Shown here one piece after another: positions 20,072-30,069 of a stretch of DNA of 31,197 nucleotides. The DNA lies in assembly GCA_016946835.1 (NCBI GenBank), contig JACVTC010000265.1:42501-73697 (forward strand). The letters run 5' to 3'. The first letter of the stretch is position 1; each line of letters opens with the position of its first letter. The notes under the pieces were generated by a model. It saw only the letters and a program-made list of their open reading frames with translations. It searched no databases and had not been told where the DNA came from. Source of the stretch: Neocallimastix lanati (nom. inval.). Lineage: Eukaryota > Neocallimastigomycota > Neocallimastigomycetes > Neocallimastigales > Neocallimastigaceae. Position numbers and translations under genes: made by a program.

Positions 20072-20981
20072 TGTTAAGGAATGAACAAATAATGTTAATT
20101 TTATTATTTTTCATAAAAATAACAATTAAATTATTTATTTCCTTACTTGGAGAACTTTCTTATGTTCTATTACTGCCAAATTAATACTAATATTAAATTT
20201 AATATTATTAATATAAATTCTTTACAAATATCAATACTTTATTATTAAAAATAATACTATATAATTAATATCAATATTATTATCAGTATCTAGTTTTATT
20301 AATATGATTTATTCTATCAACATTTTATTATTAAAGAAAATTTTATTTTACAAATATTACTAATATAGATTATTTATTATTAATAAAAATTAATATAATT
20401 AATAATGATTTAAAAATATTTTACTTAAATCCATGATCCTTGTCATTAAAATTAGTAATACTTCCTTCCAAAATACACCCTATTTATAATACTATTAATA
20501 ATAGATAATAATCTAAAATACTTTATTTAAAAATTGTACAAAATTAAATAATACTCCATTACTAATAGTTCGGTAAAAGTAATAAAATTATTTTTAAAAT
20601 ATATTATCACTACAATTAATAATAAATAGTTTAGAATTTAATAATATATAATAATTATTTATTATAAAAGAATAGATTATGAATTTATAATTTAAATACA
20701 TTTCATGCATGTAACTCTAAAATATTCTAAAGAAATGGCTTTATTATTTCTAACGATAAAAAATATATATAAATAGATTAGAAAATTGTATTTTGAAAGA
20801 AATAATCTAGAAAGATATAATCTTTTTCCAAAAAATTAAATTATCTTTAGTTTTAAAGAATAATTTTTATTAAATAAACAAATAAATAAAATATATTAAA
20901 AAGGATATATTTTAATTTTTAATTTTTTTTATTTTAGTTTTTACTTCTATATTTATTATTAATCTGTCGAGAACTTCAACA
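20072..20981 (+). repeat. Element 2 3' LTR (910 bp)
   Basis: Begins TGTTAAGGAATG and ends CTTCAACA. It matches 13054-13964 throughout. Confidence 0.93.
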
Positions 20982-20998
20982 TTATGAGTTTCATTACA
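20982..20998 (-). repeat. Displaced terminal 17 bp of element 1 5' LTR
   Basis: TTATGAGTTTCATTACA continues the LTR of element 1 where it stops at 13049. The intact LTR has TTATGAGTTTCGTTACA at 7549-7565. It starts with the right-hand target duplication of element 2 (TTAT) and ends at the target duplication GTACT of element 1 (20999-21003). Confidence 0.9.
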
Positions 20999-21126
20999 GT
21001 ACTTTACTATATTTTATTTTTATTTTATTTTATTTTTATTAATACTTTTCTCTTTTATATTACTTTACTATTTTTTATTTTATTTTATTTAATACTTTAC
21101 AATTTTATATTACACTTCACTATTTT

Positions 21127-21510
21127 TTTATTTTATTTTATTTTATTTTATTTTATTTTATTTTATTTTATTTTATTTTATTTTATTTTATTACATTAAT
21201 ACTTCATTCTTTTATATTATTTCATTATTTTTTTATTTTATTTTATTTTATTTTATTTTATTTTATTTTATTTTATTTTATTTTATTTTATTTTATTTTA
21301 TTTTATTTTATTTTATTTTATTTTATTTTATTTTATTTTATTACATTAATACTTCATTCTTTTATATTATTTCATTATTTTTTTATTTTATTTCATTTTA
21401 TTTTATTTTATTTTATTTTATTTTATTTTATTTATTCAATCTGTACTTATATTTATATTCTACTATTTATTTTATTTTATTTTATTTTATTTTATTTTAT
21501 TTTATTACAT
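21127..21510. repeat. (TTTTA)n arrays with ~150-bp higher-order period
   Basis: Pure TTTTA arrays at about 21127-21192, 21231-21342 and 21383-21433. The first two gaps are filled by the same interval, TTACATTAATACTTCATTCT and onward (21191 and 21341), giving a period of about 150 bp. A third kind of spacer, CAATCTGTACTT, follows at 21437. Confidence 0.85.
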
Positions 21511-22840
21511 TAATACTTCGCTCTTTTATATTATTTCATTATTTTTTTTTATTTTATTTTTATTTAATACTTTAACCTTTTATATTTTTCACTATTTTAT
21601 TTTATTTTGTATTATTATTATTAATACTCTATTATTTTATTTTATTTTTTTTATTTTTTTATTTTACTTTTTTTTTATTTTATTTTATTTTTTTTAATAT
21701 TTTATTCTTATATAACCTAACTATTTTTTTTATTTTATTTTTATTTAATACTTCACTCTTTTATATTATTTTTTTTTACTTTATTTTATTTTATTTTATT
21801 TTTTAATACTTTACTCTTTTATATTACATCACTATTTTATTTTATTTTTTCATACTTTACTCTTTTATATTATTTCACTATTTTATTTTATTTTTATTAT
21901 TTTTATTAATACTTTATTTTTTTATATTACTTCTCTATGTTTTGTTTTATTTAATTTTTATTATTACTTTACTATTTTATATTACTTCACTATTTTTTTT
22001 ATTTTACTTTATATTTATTTTTTTTTATTTTTATAAAGACTTTTCTCTTTTATATTACTTCACTATTTATTTATCTTATTTTATTTTATTTTATTTAAAT
22101 TTTTTATTATTTTTTAATTTTTTTATTTTATATTATTTTATTTTTTTAATACTTCACTCTTTTATATTACTTTTCTATTTTATTTTATTTTATTTTTATT
22201 AATACTTTATTATTTTATATTACCTCACTATTTTTCTTTATTTTAGTTTATTTTTTATTAATACTTTACTCTTTTATAGTACTTCACTATTTATTTTTTA
22301 TTTTATTTTATTTTTATTCAACCTTCACTCTTTTATATTACTTCGCTATTGTTAATTTTATTTTATCTTATTTTACTGTATTTTATTTTTTTTCTTACTT
22401 TTTTTTATTTTATTATATTTTTATTTATTACTTTTTATTTTATTTCATTATATTTTTATTTATTACTTTTTTTATTTTATTTTATTTTTATTTATTACTT
22501 TTTATTTTATTTCATTATATTTTTATTTATTACTTTTTATTTTATTTTATTATATTTTTATTTATTACTTTTTATTTTATTTTATTTTTTTCTGTATTTC
22601 TTAACTTTTTATTTTATTTTGTTTTTTATCTGTATTTCTTTTTATTTTATTTTATTTTGTTTTTATTAATACTTTACTCTTTTATAGTACTTCACTATTT
22701 TTTTTTTAATTTATTTAGTTTTATTTTAAATTTTTATTATTTTTTATTATTTTATTTTATTTTATTTTATTTTAAATTTTTATTATTTTTTTATTTTATT
22801 TTATTTTTTTTATACTTTACTCTTTTACATTATATCACTA

Positions 22841-23300
22841 TTTTATTTTATTTTATTTTATTTTATTTTATTTTATTTTATTTTATTTTATTTTATTTTA
22901 TTTTATTTTATTTTATTTTATTTTATTTTATTTTATTTTATTTTATTTTATTTTATTTTATTTTATTTTATTTTATTCAATCTGTACTTCATATTTATAT
23001 TTCTACTATTTATTTTATTTTATTTTATTTTATTTTATTTTATTTTATTTTATTTTATTTTATTTTATTTTATTTTATTTTATTTTATTTTATTCAATCT
23101 GTACTTCATATTTATATTTCTACTATTTATTTTATTTTATTTTATTTTATTTTATTTTATTTTATTTTATTTTATTTTATTTTATTCAATCTGTACTTCA
23201 TATTTATATTTCTACTATTTATTTTATTTTATTTTATTTTATTTTATTTTATTTTATTTTATTTTATTTTATTTTATTTTATTTTATTTTATTTTATTTT
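22841..23300. repeat. (TTTTA)n arrays with recurrent CAATCTGTACTT spacer
   Basis: Four TTTTA arrays are separated by three near-identical ~40-bp spacers beginning CAATCTGTACTTCATATTTA at about 22978, 23095 and 23186. The spacers are almost unchanged while the arrays between them differ in length (array plus spacer about 117 and 91 bp). A diverged spacer, CCATCTGTATTTCATATTCT, is at about 24795. Confidence 0.88.
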
Positions 23301-24867
23301 TTTAATACTTTACTCTTTTACATTATATCACTATTTTATTTTATTTTTATTATTTTTATTAATACTTTATTTTTTTATATTACTTCTCTATGTTTGGTTT
23401 TATTTAATTTTTATTATTACTTTATTTTTTTATATTACTTCATTATTTTATTTTATTTTTATAAATATTTTACTCTTTATATTTCTTCACTATTTTTTAA
23501 TTTTATTTTACCTTATATTTCCTCATTTTTTTTTTATTTTTTATTTTTATTAATACTTTATTCTTATATTACTTCACTATTAATTTTATTTTATTTTTAT
23601 TAATACTTTATTCTTATGTTGCTTAACTATTTATTTTTTTATTTTAATTTTATTAATATTTTATTCTTATATTACTTTACTATTTTTTTTATTTTAATTT
23701 TTTAATACATTACTATTATTTATTGCTTCACTTTTTTTTTTTATTTTTATTAATACATTACTCATATTTATTGCTTCACTATTTTTATTTTATTTTTTAT
23801 TTTATTTTTTATTAATACTTTACTCTTTTATATTACTTCATTATTTCCTTATTTTATTTTATTATTTTATTACTTTTTTTTTATTTTTTCTTTATATTTC
23901 CTTAATATTTTTTTCATTTTATTTTAATTATTTATTATCTTTTTAATTAATGCTTTACTCCTTTTATATTTTCTCACTATTTATTTTATATTATTTTATT
24001 TTTTTTAATACTTCACTCTTTTATATTACTTTTCTATTTTATTTTATTTTTATTAATACTTTATTATTTTATATTACCTCACTATTTTTCTTTATTTTAG
24101 TTTATTTTTTATTAATACTTTACTCTTTTATATTTACTATTTTTTTTTATTTTATTTTATCTTATTTTATTTATTTTTTTAATACTTTATTCTTTTATAT
24201 TACTTCACTATTTCTTTATTTTATTTTATATTACTTCACTATTTTTTATTTTATTTTTTTAATAATACTTTACTCTTATGTTGCTTAACTATTTATTTTT
24301 TATTTTAATTTTATTTATATTTTATTCTTATATTTACTTTTTCTTTATTTTATTTTATATTACTTCACTATTTCTTTATTTTATTTTATATTACTTCACT
24401 ATTTCTTTTTTTTATTTTATATTACTTCACTATTTCTTTTTTTTATTTTATATTACTTCACTATTTCTTTATTTTATTTTATATTCACTATTTCTTTATT
24501 TTGTTTTATTTTTTTATTATTTTTTATTTTATTTTATTGTATATTACCTCATTATTTTTTTTATTTTATTTTTATTAAAACTTTACTCTTTTATATTAAC
24601 TCACTATTTTTTTTTATTTTATTTTATTTTTATTAATACTTTACCCTTTTATTATTACCTCACTATTTTTTTTATTTTATTTTATTTTTATTAACACTTT
24701 ACTCTTTTATATTATTCCCTATTTTATTATTTTATTTTATTTTATTCAATATGTTCTTTTTATTAATACTTTATTATTTTATTTTATTTTATTCCATCTG
24801 TATTTCATATTCTGCTATTTATTTTATTTTATTTACTTTTAATTTTTACTTTTTATTAATTGTTTTT

Positions 24868-25125
24868 AGACATGGAAGAGAATACACTTCCATAAATTTA
24901 TTAATTTTATTATAAAAAAGTACATGTTGGTAAAAAGTACATTTGAAATTAAAAATAAAAATTTAAAAAAATAAAAAATAAAATAGATCAAAAAATACTA
25001 TGTATTTCGGTAGATGTACTATACAGGAATTCTCCCTTCCTTACGAATAAAATAAAAAAAAAAAAAAAAAAAAAAAATAATAATAATAAAACCTAGAAGT
25101 AACATCTTTAAAATAAATAGAGCGG
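24868..25125. repeat. Dispersed segment, copy of 4495-4850
   Basis: ACATGGAAGAGAATACACTT with TTCCA at the left, TTTCGGTAGATGTACTATAC in the middle, and AGAAGTAACATCTTTAAAAT at the right, as in 4495-4850. It includes an A24 run at 25054-25077 not present in the other copy. Just to its right is a less A+T-rich stretch (25120-25200) with a small AGCG...CGCT inverted repeat. Confidence 0.5.
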
Positions 25126-25249
25126 TGTCCACTAAACGCTCCCCGGATTTATCATTCATTGAACTAGTAATTCGGGATTAATCCTTCCTAGAAATAGATG
25201 ATAATCTTTTATTATTATGACTACTTTATATTCATATTTTACAATTTAT

Positions 25250-26838
25250 TTTATTTTATTATATTTTTATTTTATTTTATTTTTTATAATAATTTTTATT
25301 TATTTTTTATATTTTTATATTTTACATTTTCAGTAATACATTATATAATTATATTTAAATAATTATTTTTTAAGTATATATTTTATATTTTTTAATTTCC
25401 CATCCAAAATTTGGATATTTACTCTATCCGAGATTTTTATAAATTTCACTTTTATGATAATCTAAATAATAAATGCATTTATTAATTTCTTATTATTTTT
25501 GTTAAATACATTTGAACTTGTAGCATAATTTTCATCTTCATATTTATATTTGAAATTATCATTTCATATTTAAAAATTAAATGGTATTCTGAATCAATAT
25601 CCAAAGATAGTTCCATTCTTTTACCAATACACACATTTTTACCATTTATTAAATACATTAATGATGTTTTTGTGGTTGATTCAAATGACTTTGTATAACA
25701 TTGCGATTTCTTTTTATTTTATAATTCAATTTCTGATATATTCTAATAATTTTTCAACTCCTTAATAATATTTATATCCAAAAAATTTATTTCATAAAGT
25801 ATATTTGTAATGAGTGACGTTATTAATAGATTTTGATATAGCTGGGCCATTGTTATTATAAACAGGAATTACCGGGTCGGTGTTATTGTAATTTGAAATT
25901 GAATAAATCTAAATAATATCATTGGTTATTTCGTCCATAATAGCAATATTATTTTCATCTTTATAGTAAACTTTAACGTTCTAATATATTATCAAAATTA
26001 ATAAAATAATTAGCGATATATTTTTATTTAAAATAAAAAATAATTAGAAATGTTTTATTTAAATTTATTTTATTTCCTTTAATTGTATAGGTATTTAATA
26101 TTCAATTTTTTAAAAAATAAAATTTCATATCTACCTATTCGTTTACAGGTCTCTCTACATATTTAACATTGGTTCAATTGGAATTTACAGATACAATAAT
26201 ATCTGAATCTTTTAATATCATTGAAACTGTAAACTCTAAAGAAATATTTAATTTTTTTTTTATTTTCCTACATACTATTTATAATAAAATATTTATTTTT
26301 TTTTTATTTTTAAATTAATATCCATCATTAGAATTAATACATAATTATATTATTTCAAAGTCTTCATTGTTACCTTTATTTATTTTTGGAAATTTTATAA
26401 ATTCATTAGAATCAGTATCGGCATATAAATCAATTTAAATATCTAATTATTTTAATTAATTCAAATTCTGATTACTATCATAACAGGATATTATATATTT
26501 AAAATTTTTAACTTTTTTTTTTAAATCCAATAAGAAACATAATCTTGTTTTTCATAATTAAGCTAATTTATAAAATCTGCATCGTCAATAGGGTAATTAG
26601 GATTTAAATTATAATTAAAATAGTAATAAATTAAATAAATAAATTATAAATTTAATCAAATATAATATTTAAAAAATGAATATTAAAACTATTTCATTAT
26701 TTTTATAATGAATCTTTATTATTTATATTAGAAAATATCATATAATAAAGATGTGAAATAATAAATGAACTTAAATATTAACTCTAATTCATTGATAAAA
26801 TCTATAAAACAAACATAATATAAATAAAATATATTAAT

Positions 26839-26873
<35 letters not shown>

Positions 26874-27285
26874 TTTTAAATTTTAAATATAATTTAATAT
26901 TTTATTTATTAATAGTTATTTATATATACTAATTAAGAAAATTCAAATTATTAATCATTCACAAAGATTTCAAGTAATTCTAAACTAAACTATTTATATA
27001 ATTATTTTCAATTAATTATTTATATTTTCTTTTTTTTTAATAAAATATATTCTTGAAAATATTATAAAATATAATATTAAATATTTACTCTTTTAAAATA
27101 TAACAGATTTTTATGTTTAAATATTTCAACATATTAATTATGAACCCTTATAACTCTTCAGCTATAAGACATAAATACATCACTTCACATGGATAAATTT
27201 CTTCTCTTCTCAACTCATTCTCTTTCTTTCGGTTATTTTTATTCCTTAAGACTTATAGAGAAAAGGGCATTACACATTTATTTTC
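25250..27285 (-). pseudogene. Decayed minus-strand gene remnant, copy A'
   Basis: Diverged second copy of 960-2945, same order and strand. Matching protein pieces on the minus strand are NPNYPIDDADFIN, QDYVSYW, KINKGNNEDFEII, MDEITNDII, SNYNNTDPVIPV and STTKTSLMYLI. This copy is longer in places: after STTKTSLMYLING it reads CIGKRMELSLDIDSEYHLIF without a stop, while copy A is broken there. It also has stops that copy A lacks, and some that both share. It ends immediately next to the secreted-protein remnant at 27287, so the two may once have been neighbours or parts of one gene. The family is unrecognised. Confidence 0.6.
26836..26876. repeat. (ATTT)n microsatellite
   Basis: About ten perfect tetranucleotide units inside copy A'. 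Copy A has ordinary sequence (near 2530-2545) at this point. Confidence 0.9.
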
Positions 27286-27286
27286 A

Positions 27287-27954
27287 TTAATATGTAATTC
27301 CATTAGAGTCTGACATACTGCAATATTTTTCAATAATCTCAGTTATAATATCATTATATACAACATTACATCCTTTACAACTATTCACTGCACTACATTT
27401 ATTAATCCCGAATGGAATATCATTAAAAATATTTTTGTCAATGTTTATTATACTACCTAATGCGTATCTAACATTCGCTGCATCAACACCTATTATTAAA
27501 TTTTTGTGTTAAGGATTGAAACCTGGATTGATAATCATTGATGGAATACAACGTTTCTTTAAATTTTTTAATTTATTATATATACTAATAATATAATTTT
27601 CTGATAATTTTTTATAGTATGAATCTAATATTGCATTATTCCCTCTAAAGAATTTTTTTCCTCCTTTTCTTCATTTATATTTTCTGCTTCTCTTTTTTTT
27701 TAAATTTTAGATTTGGATATAATAAATCACAATCTAATTGTATTATTACCACAAAATGAAACACCATTCCAAGTTGGTCATAAGAATTTATCATATTCTT
27801 CAATGGTTTCTGCATATACCATATTTCCTTTATAATCAATCTATATTGCTTCATAAATTTTTATGACCTCTTCTAAATTATAAAGGCAAAATTCTTTAGT
27901 TTTATAAGTAATTCTAACAAATAGAATAAAAGTTAGCAATGCAATTGACTTCAT
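27287..27954 (-). pseudogene. Decayed secreted Cys-containing protein gene
   Basis: An ATG at 27954 (minus strand) starts MKSIALLTFILFV, a good signal-peptide core, followed by EFCLYNLEEVIKIYEAI, a TAG, then DYKGNMVYAETIEEYDKFL, a TGA, and TWNGVSFCGNNTIRL. After a damaged middle (27700-27560) an open stretch reads MIINPGFNP, TAA, HKNLIIGVDAANVRYALGS and a Cys-rich end (NKCSAVNSCKGCNVVYNDII, EIIEKYC) to a TAA at 27287-27289. It looks like a secreted protein with disulfide-type cysteines. The family is not recognised. At least four stops make it a pseudogene. Confidence 0.6.
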
Positions 27955-28300
27955 TGAATTATTTTATATTATTATATTTTATATCTGAAAATATATTTAT
28001 AATTTAACAATTTATTATTTATAATTTGATATTTAATTTATGATTAAATTATCAAACTATACTTGTTACTATAAAAGTATAAAATAAAGTAAAAATAGAT
28101 ATTACCAATAATTTTTTAACAGTATATTTATTTTATGTAATGTTAGTAAACCAGCAATATGAATTATTAAATATTAGCAAATTATAATATTTTCTTACTC
28201 TATTAAATATTTCTTAAAAAGTAAAACCTTTTAAAAATACCAAGTATTATTTACGAAATAAATTCATTATAATTTATATTAATATAATTCATTTCTTTAT
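27955..28300. other. A+T-rich intergenic stretch
   Basis: No gene, RNA or organised repeat is seen. It lies upstream of the secreted-protein remnant and downstream of the next minus-strand gene. Confidence 0.65.
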
Positions 28301-29090
28301 TTAAATAGTGTAATATCTATAACTATTAAAAATAGGATTTAATGTATTTTTAAGTATTTGGAAAATGCAATCTTCAGCATACATATCATTTTTATCATAA
28401 GGATCTTTTTCCCATATATAATATGTTATTTTATTATACATCAATTTTAAATAGGTATTAATTTCTAATAAAAATTCTATTAAATGTTTATTGTATCTAT
28501 TATGTAGTAATGAAATGATACAAGTTAACCGAATTATGAAATATTCCATTTCATTAGTAGTATCAAATAAAATATTGGATGATCCAATAAATATTTTTAA
28601 TTTAAAATTTTATAATTCATTGTTATTTAATAAATAATTATTAATAGTATCTAACTTAATTAAATAATCATTATAAACATCTTTATCTCTATCACTATAA
28701 AAATCTAAAAGATGATATTTATTTAAAGTATTATAATTTTAAGTTCGTTTAATTGAATAAATTCTCTACTTAATTTATAAATCAGTTTATTATTTTCGAC
28801 ATTTCGCCATAATAACCGTATATATTCTTTGTTTTTATTTTCATTTTTATTTATTACTTTATAATTAAATTTATCATTATAATTAAAGTTGTATCTATCA
28901 AAAATATTAAGACGCGGAGAATTATTATGTTTTAATTCAAGAAAAGATTTAATACCTATATCAGTTAATACGACAGTAATAAAATTTTCTGAAAATTTAT
29001 CTTTACAATTTACATATAAAGTATTTGGTTTAAAAAATTTATTTTTATATTTTTGTATAATATCAAAAGGAAAAAATAATGGAATGCTAA

Positions 29091-29151
29091 TATGTTCACA
29101 ATTATAATAATAATCATTGTAGTAATGATTATTATTATAATTGTGAACATA
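29091..29151. repeat. Perfect 28-bp inverted repeat with 5-base loop
   Basis: TATGTTCACAATTATAATAA and eight more bases (29091-29118), loop GTAGT (29119-29123), then the exact reverse complement (29124-29151). All 28 positions pair and pairing stops on both sides. It lies inside the decayed gene at 28301-29990. The left arm reads in frame with the downstream coding run (YYYNCEHI), so the right arm is probably the copied one. Confidence 0.95.
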
Positions 29152-29758
29152 CTATCAGAAAAATTTTCAGATAAATAGTTTAATAATTTTACACTACGAC
29201 AATAGTTTTTAATGAATATACGTCTAAGTGCAATAACAGCCTATTTGGATTTAGATAGTTTTTCTAAAATAATAATAATTATTATCTTCATTTAAAAATT
29301 CTGATATTTCAAATTTAACTGAAAGATCTAAAAATTTTGTACGAAATAAATTATATAATTCAACATTCATATTATTATATTTATATAAATATAATAAAGT
29401 CGTTTTAAAATCTAAATATTTTAGTAGTAATCTTAAATTTTCATAATTATCTTCATTTAGAAATTTATCTATTAAAAAATTATTAATAATAAGTAACTCA
29501 AATATAATTTCAGAATTACTATTATTATATGCTAATATAATAAAATTATTTTTCATCAGTTTATGATTATCACAAAAATTAATAAATTTAATTATATATA
29601 CTTAATAATATCTATTCTAAAATACTGACTAGCTTATAAATTTATTTATATTACACATTCATAATATTTTATATTATTATAGGTAAATAAAGTTTCATAT
29701 AAATAGATTCCTTTTCTAGCTATTTCTAATAAACATTCAAAATTACATGTTGAAACTA

Positions 29759-29866
29759 ATTCTTTATAAAATAAATTTGTATTCTCTTCCAGTTTATTCT
29801 TTATAAAAATAATTCTTTAAAAAATTAATTTGTATTCTTCTCCAGTTTAATAATAATAAAAATGAA
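29759..29866. repeat. 54-bp tandem duplication
   Basis: AATTTGTATTCTCTTCCAGT (29775 region) recurs 54 bp further on as AATTTGTATTCTTCTCCAGT with similar flanks. It lies in the upstream part of the decayed gene. Confidence 0.7.
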
Positions 29867-30069
29867 AGTTTATTACAAGAAAAATAAAATCTATCTATTA
29901 AATTAAATATTAATATATGTGTAGAAATACTATTAATAAAACGATTTATTATTATTATTATTATCATTAGGATTTCAAAATAAATTTAATTAATATAAGT
30001 ACATATGAAATTATTAAAATATCTAATATTTAATGTGTTTATCTCTTTTTCTTATTGTTGATATCAAAA

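Larger units (their letters stand above)
13054..20981 (+). mobile_element. Element 2: Ty3/gypsy retrotransposon without chromodomain, plus strand
   Basis: A ~7.9-kb element nested in the 5' LTR of element 1: LTR (13054-13964), primer site, ~1-kb leader, Gag with zinc knuckle, a long acidic/basic linker, protease, RT, RNase H, integrase, polypurine tract, LTR (20072-20981). The integrase-last order places it in Ty3/gypsy. There is no chromodomain after integrase, and the LTRs, leader and Gag differ from element 1, so it is a separate lineage. It is disabled by stops and frameshifts, several of them at or near long A tracts. Confidence 0.93.
6987..20998 (-). mobile_element. Element 1: Ty3/gypsy chromovirus, minus strand, split by element 2
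   Basis: A complete but inactivated LTR retrotransposon. In minus-strand order it has: 5' LTR (12477-13053 plus 20982-20998), self-primer binding site, leader, Gag, protease, RT, RNase H, integrase, chromodomain, polypurine tract and 3' LTR (6987-7565). The order with integrase last and a C-terminal chromodomain defines a chromovirus (established family knowledge). The 5' LTR is interrupted by element 2 at 13054-20981. Its own sequence, without element 2, is about 6.1 kb. It is broken by at least six in-frame stops and by frameshifts near 8150, 9975 and 10390, so it cannot be autonomous as read. Confidence 0.93.
20999..24860. repeat. Degenerate T-rich minisatellite, block 3, with (TTTTA)n arrays
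   Basis: The largest block of the ~50-bp unit (TTAATACTTTACTCTTTTA, TATTACTTCACTA, T runs), mixed with pure pentanucleotide arrays. The plus strand has long stretches with almost no G. All open frames here (products rich in FILFYF) follow the repeat register and are not genes. The block starts exactly at the right target duplication of element 1. Confidence 0.9.
28301..29990 (-). pseudogene. Decayed gene for a helical Asn/Ile/Leu-rich protein
   Basis: Open stretches on the minus strand follow one another with stops and frame changes between them. Around 29800-29650 there is KLEENTNLFYKELVSTCNFE. An open run at 29556-29251 includes NNFLIDKFLNEDNYENLRLL and KYLDFKTTLLYLYKYNNMNV. Next comes a poorly preserved part with the hairpin (29250-29091), then an open run of about 130 codons (29105-28725: CEHISIPLFFPF, SFLELKHNNSPRLNIFDRYN, YIRLLWRNVENNK). 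A final run at 28549-28301 ends NPIFNSYRYYTI. The repeated Leu/Ile-rich helical style recalls helical-repeat proteins, but no specific repeat family can be assigned. It is broken at three or more places. Confidence 0.55.

Noticed and set aside
13054-20981. RIP-type (C to T) mutation as the cause of decay
   Set aside because: Differences between LTR copies are a mixture of transitions, transversions and small indels by eye, without a dominant C-to-T/G-to-A excess. A full count would be needed to exclude a minor contribution.
20984-24694. Many open frames encoding Phe/Ile/Leu/Tyr-rich, membrane-like proteins
   Set aside because: They follow the register of TTTTA and the minisatellite and occur only because the repeat lacks stop codons in that frame. 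There is no codon structure independent of the repeat.
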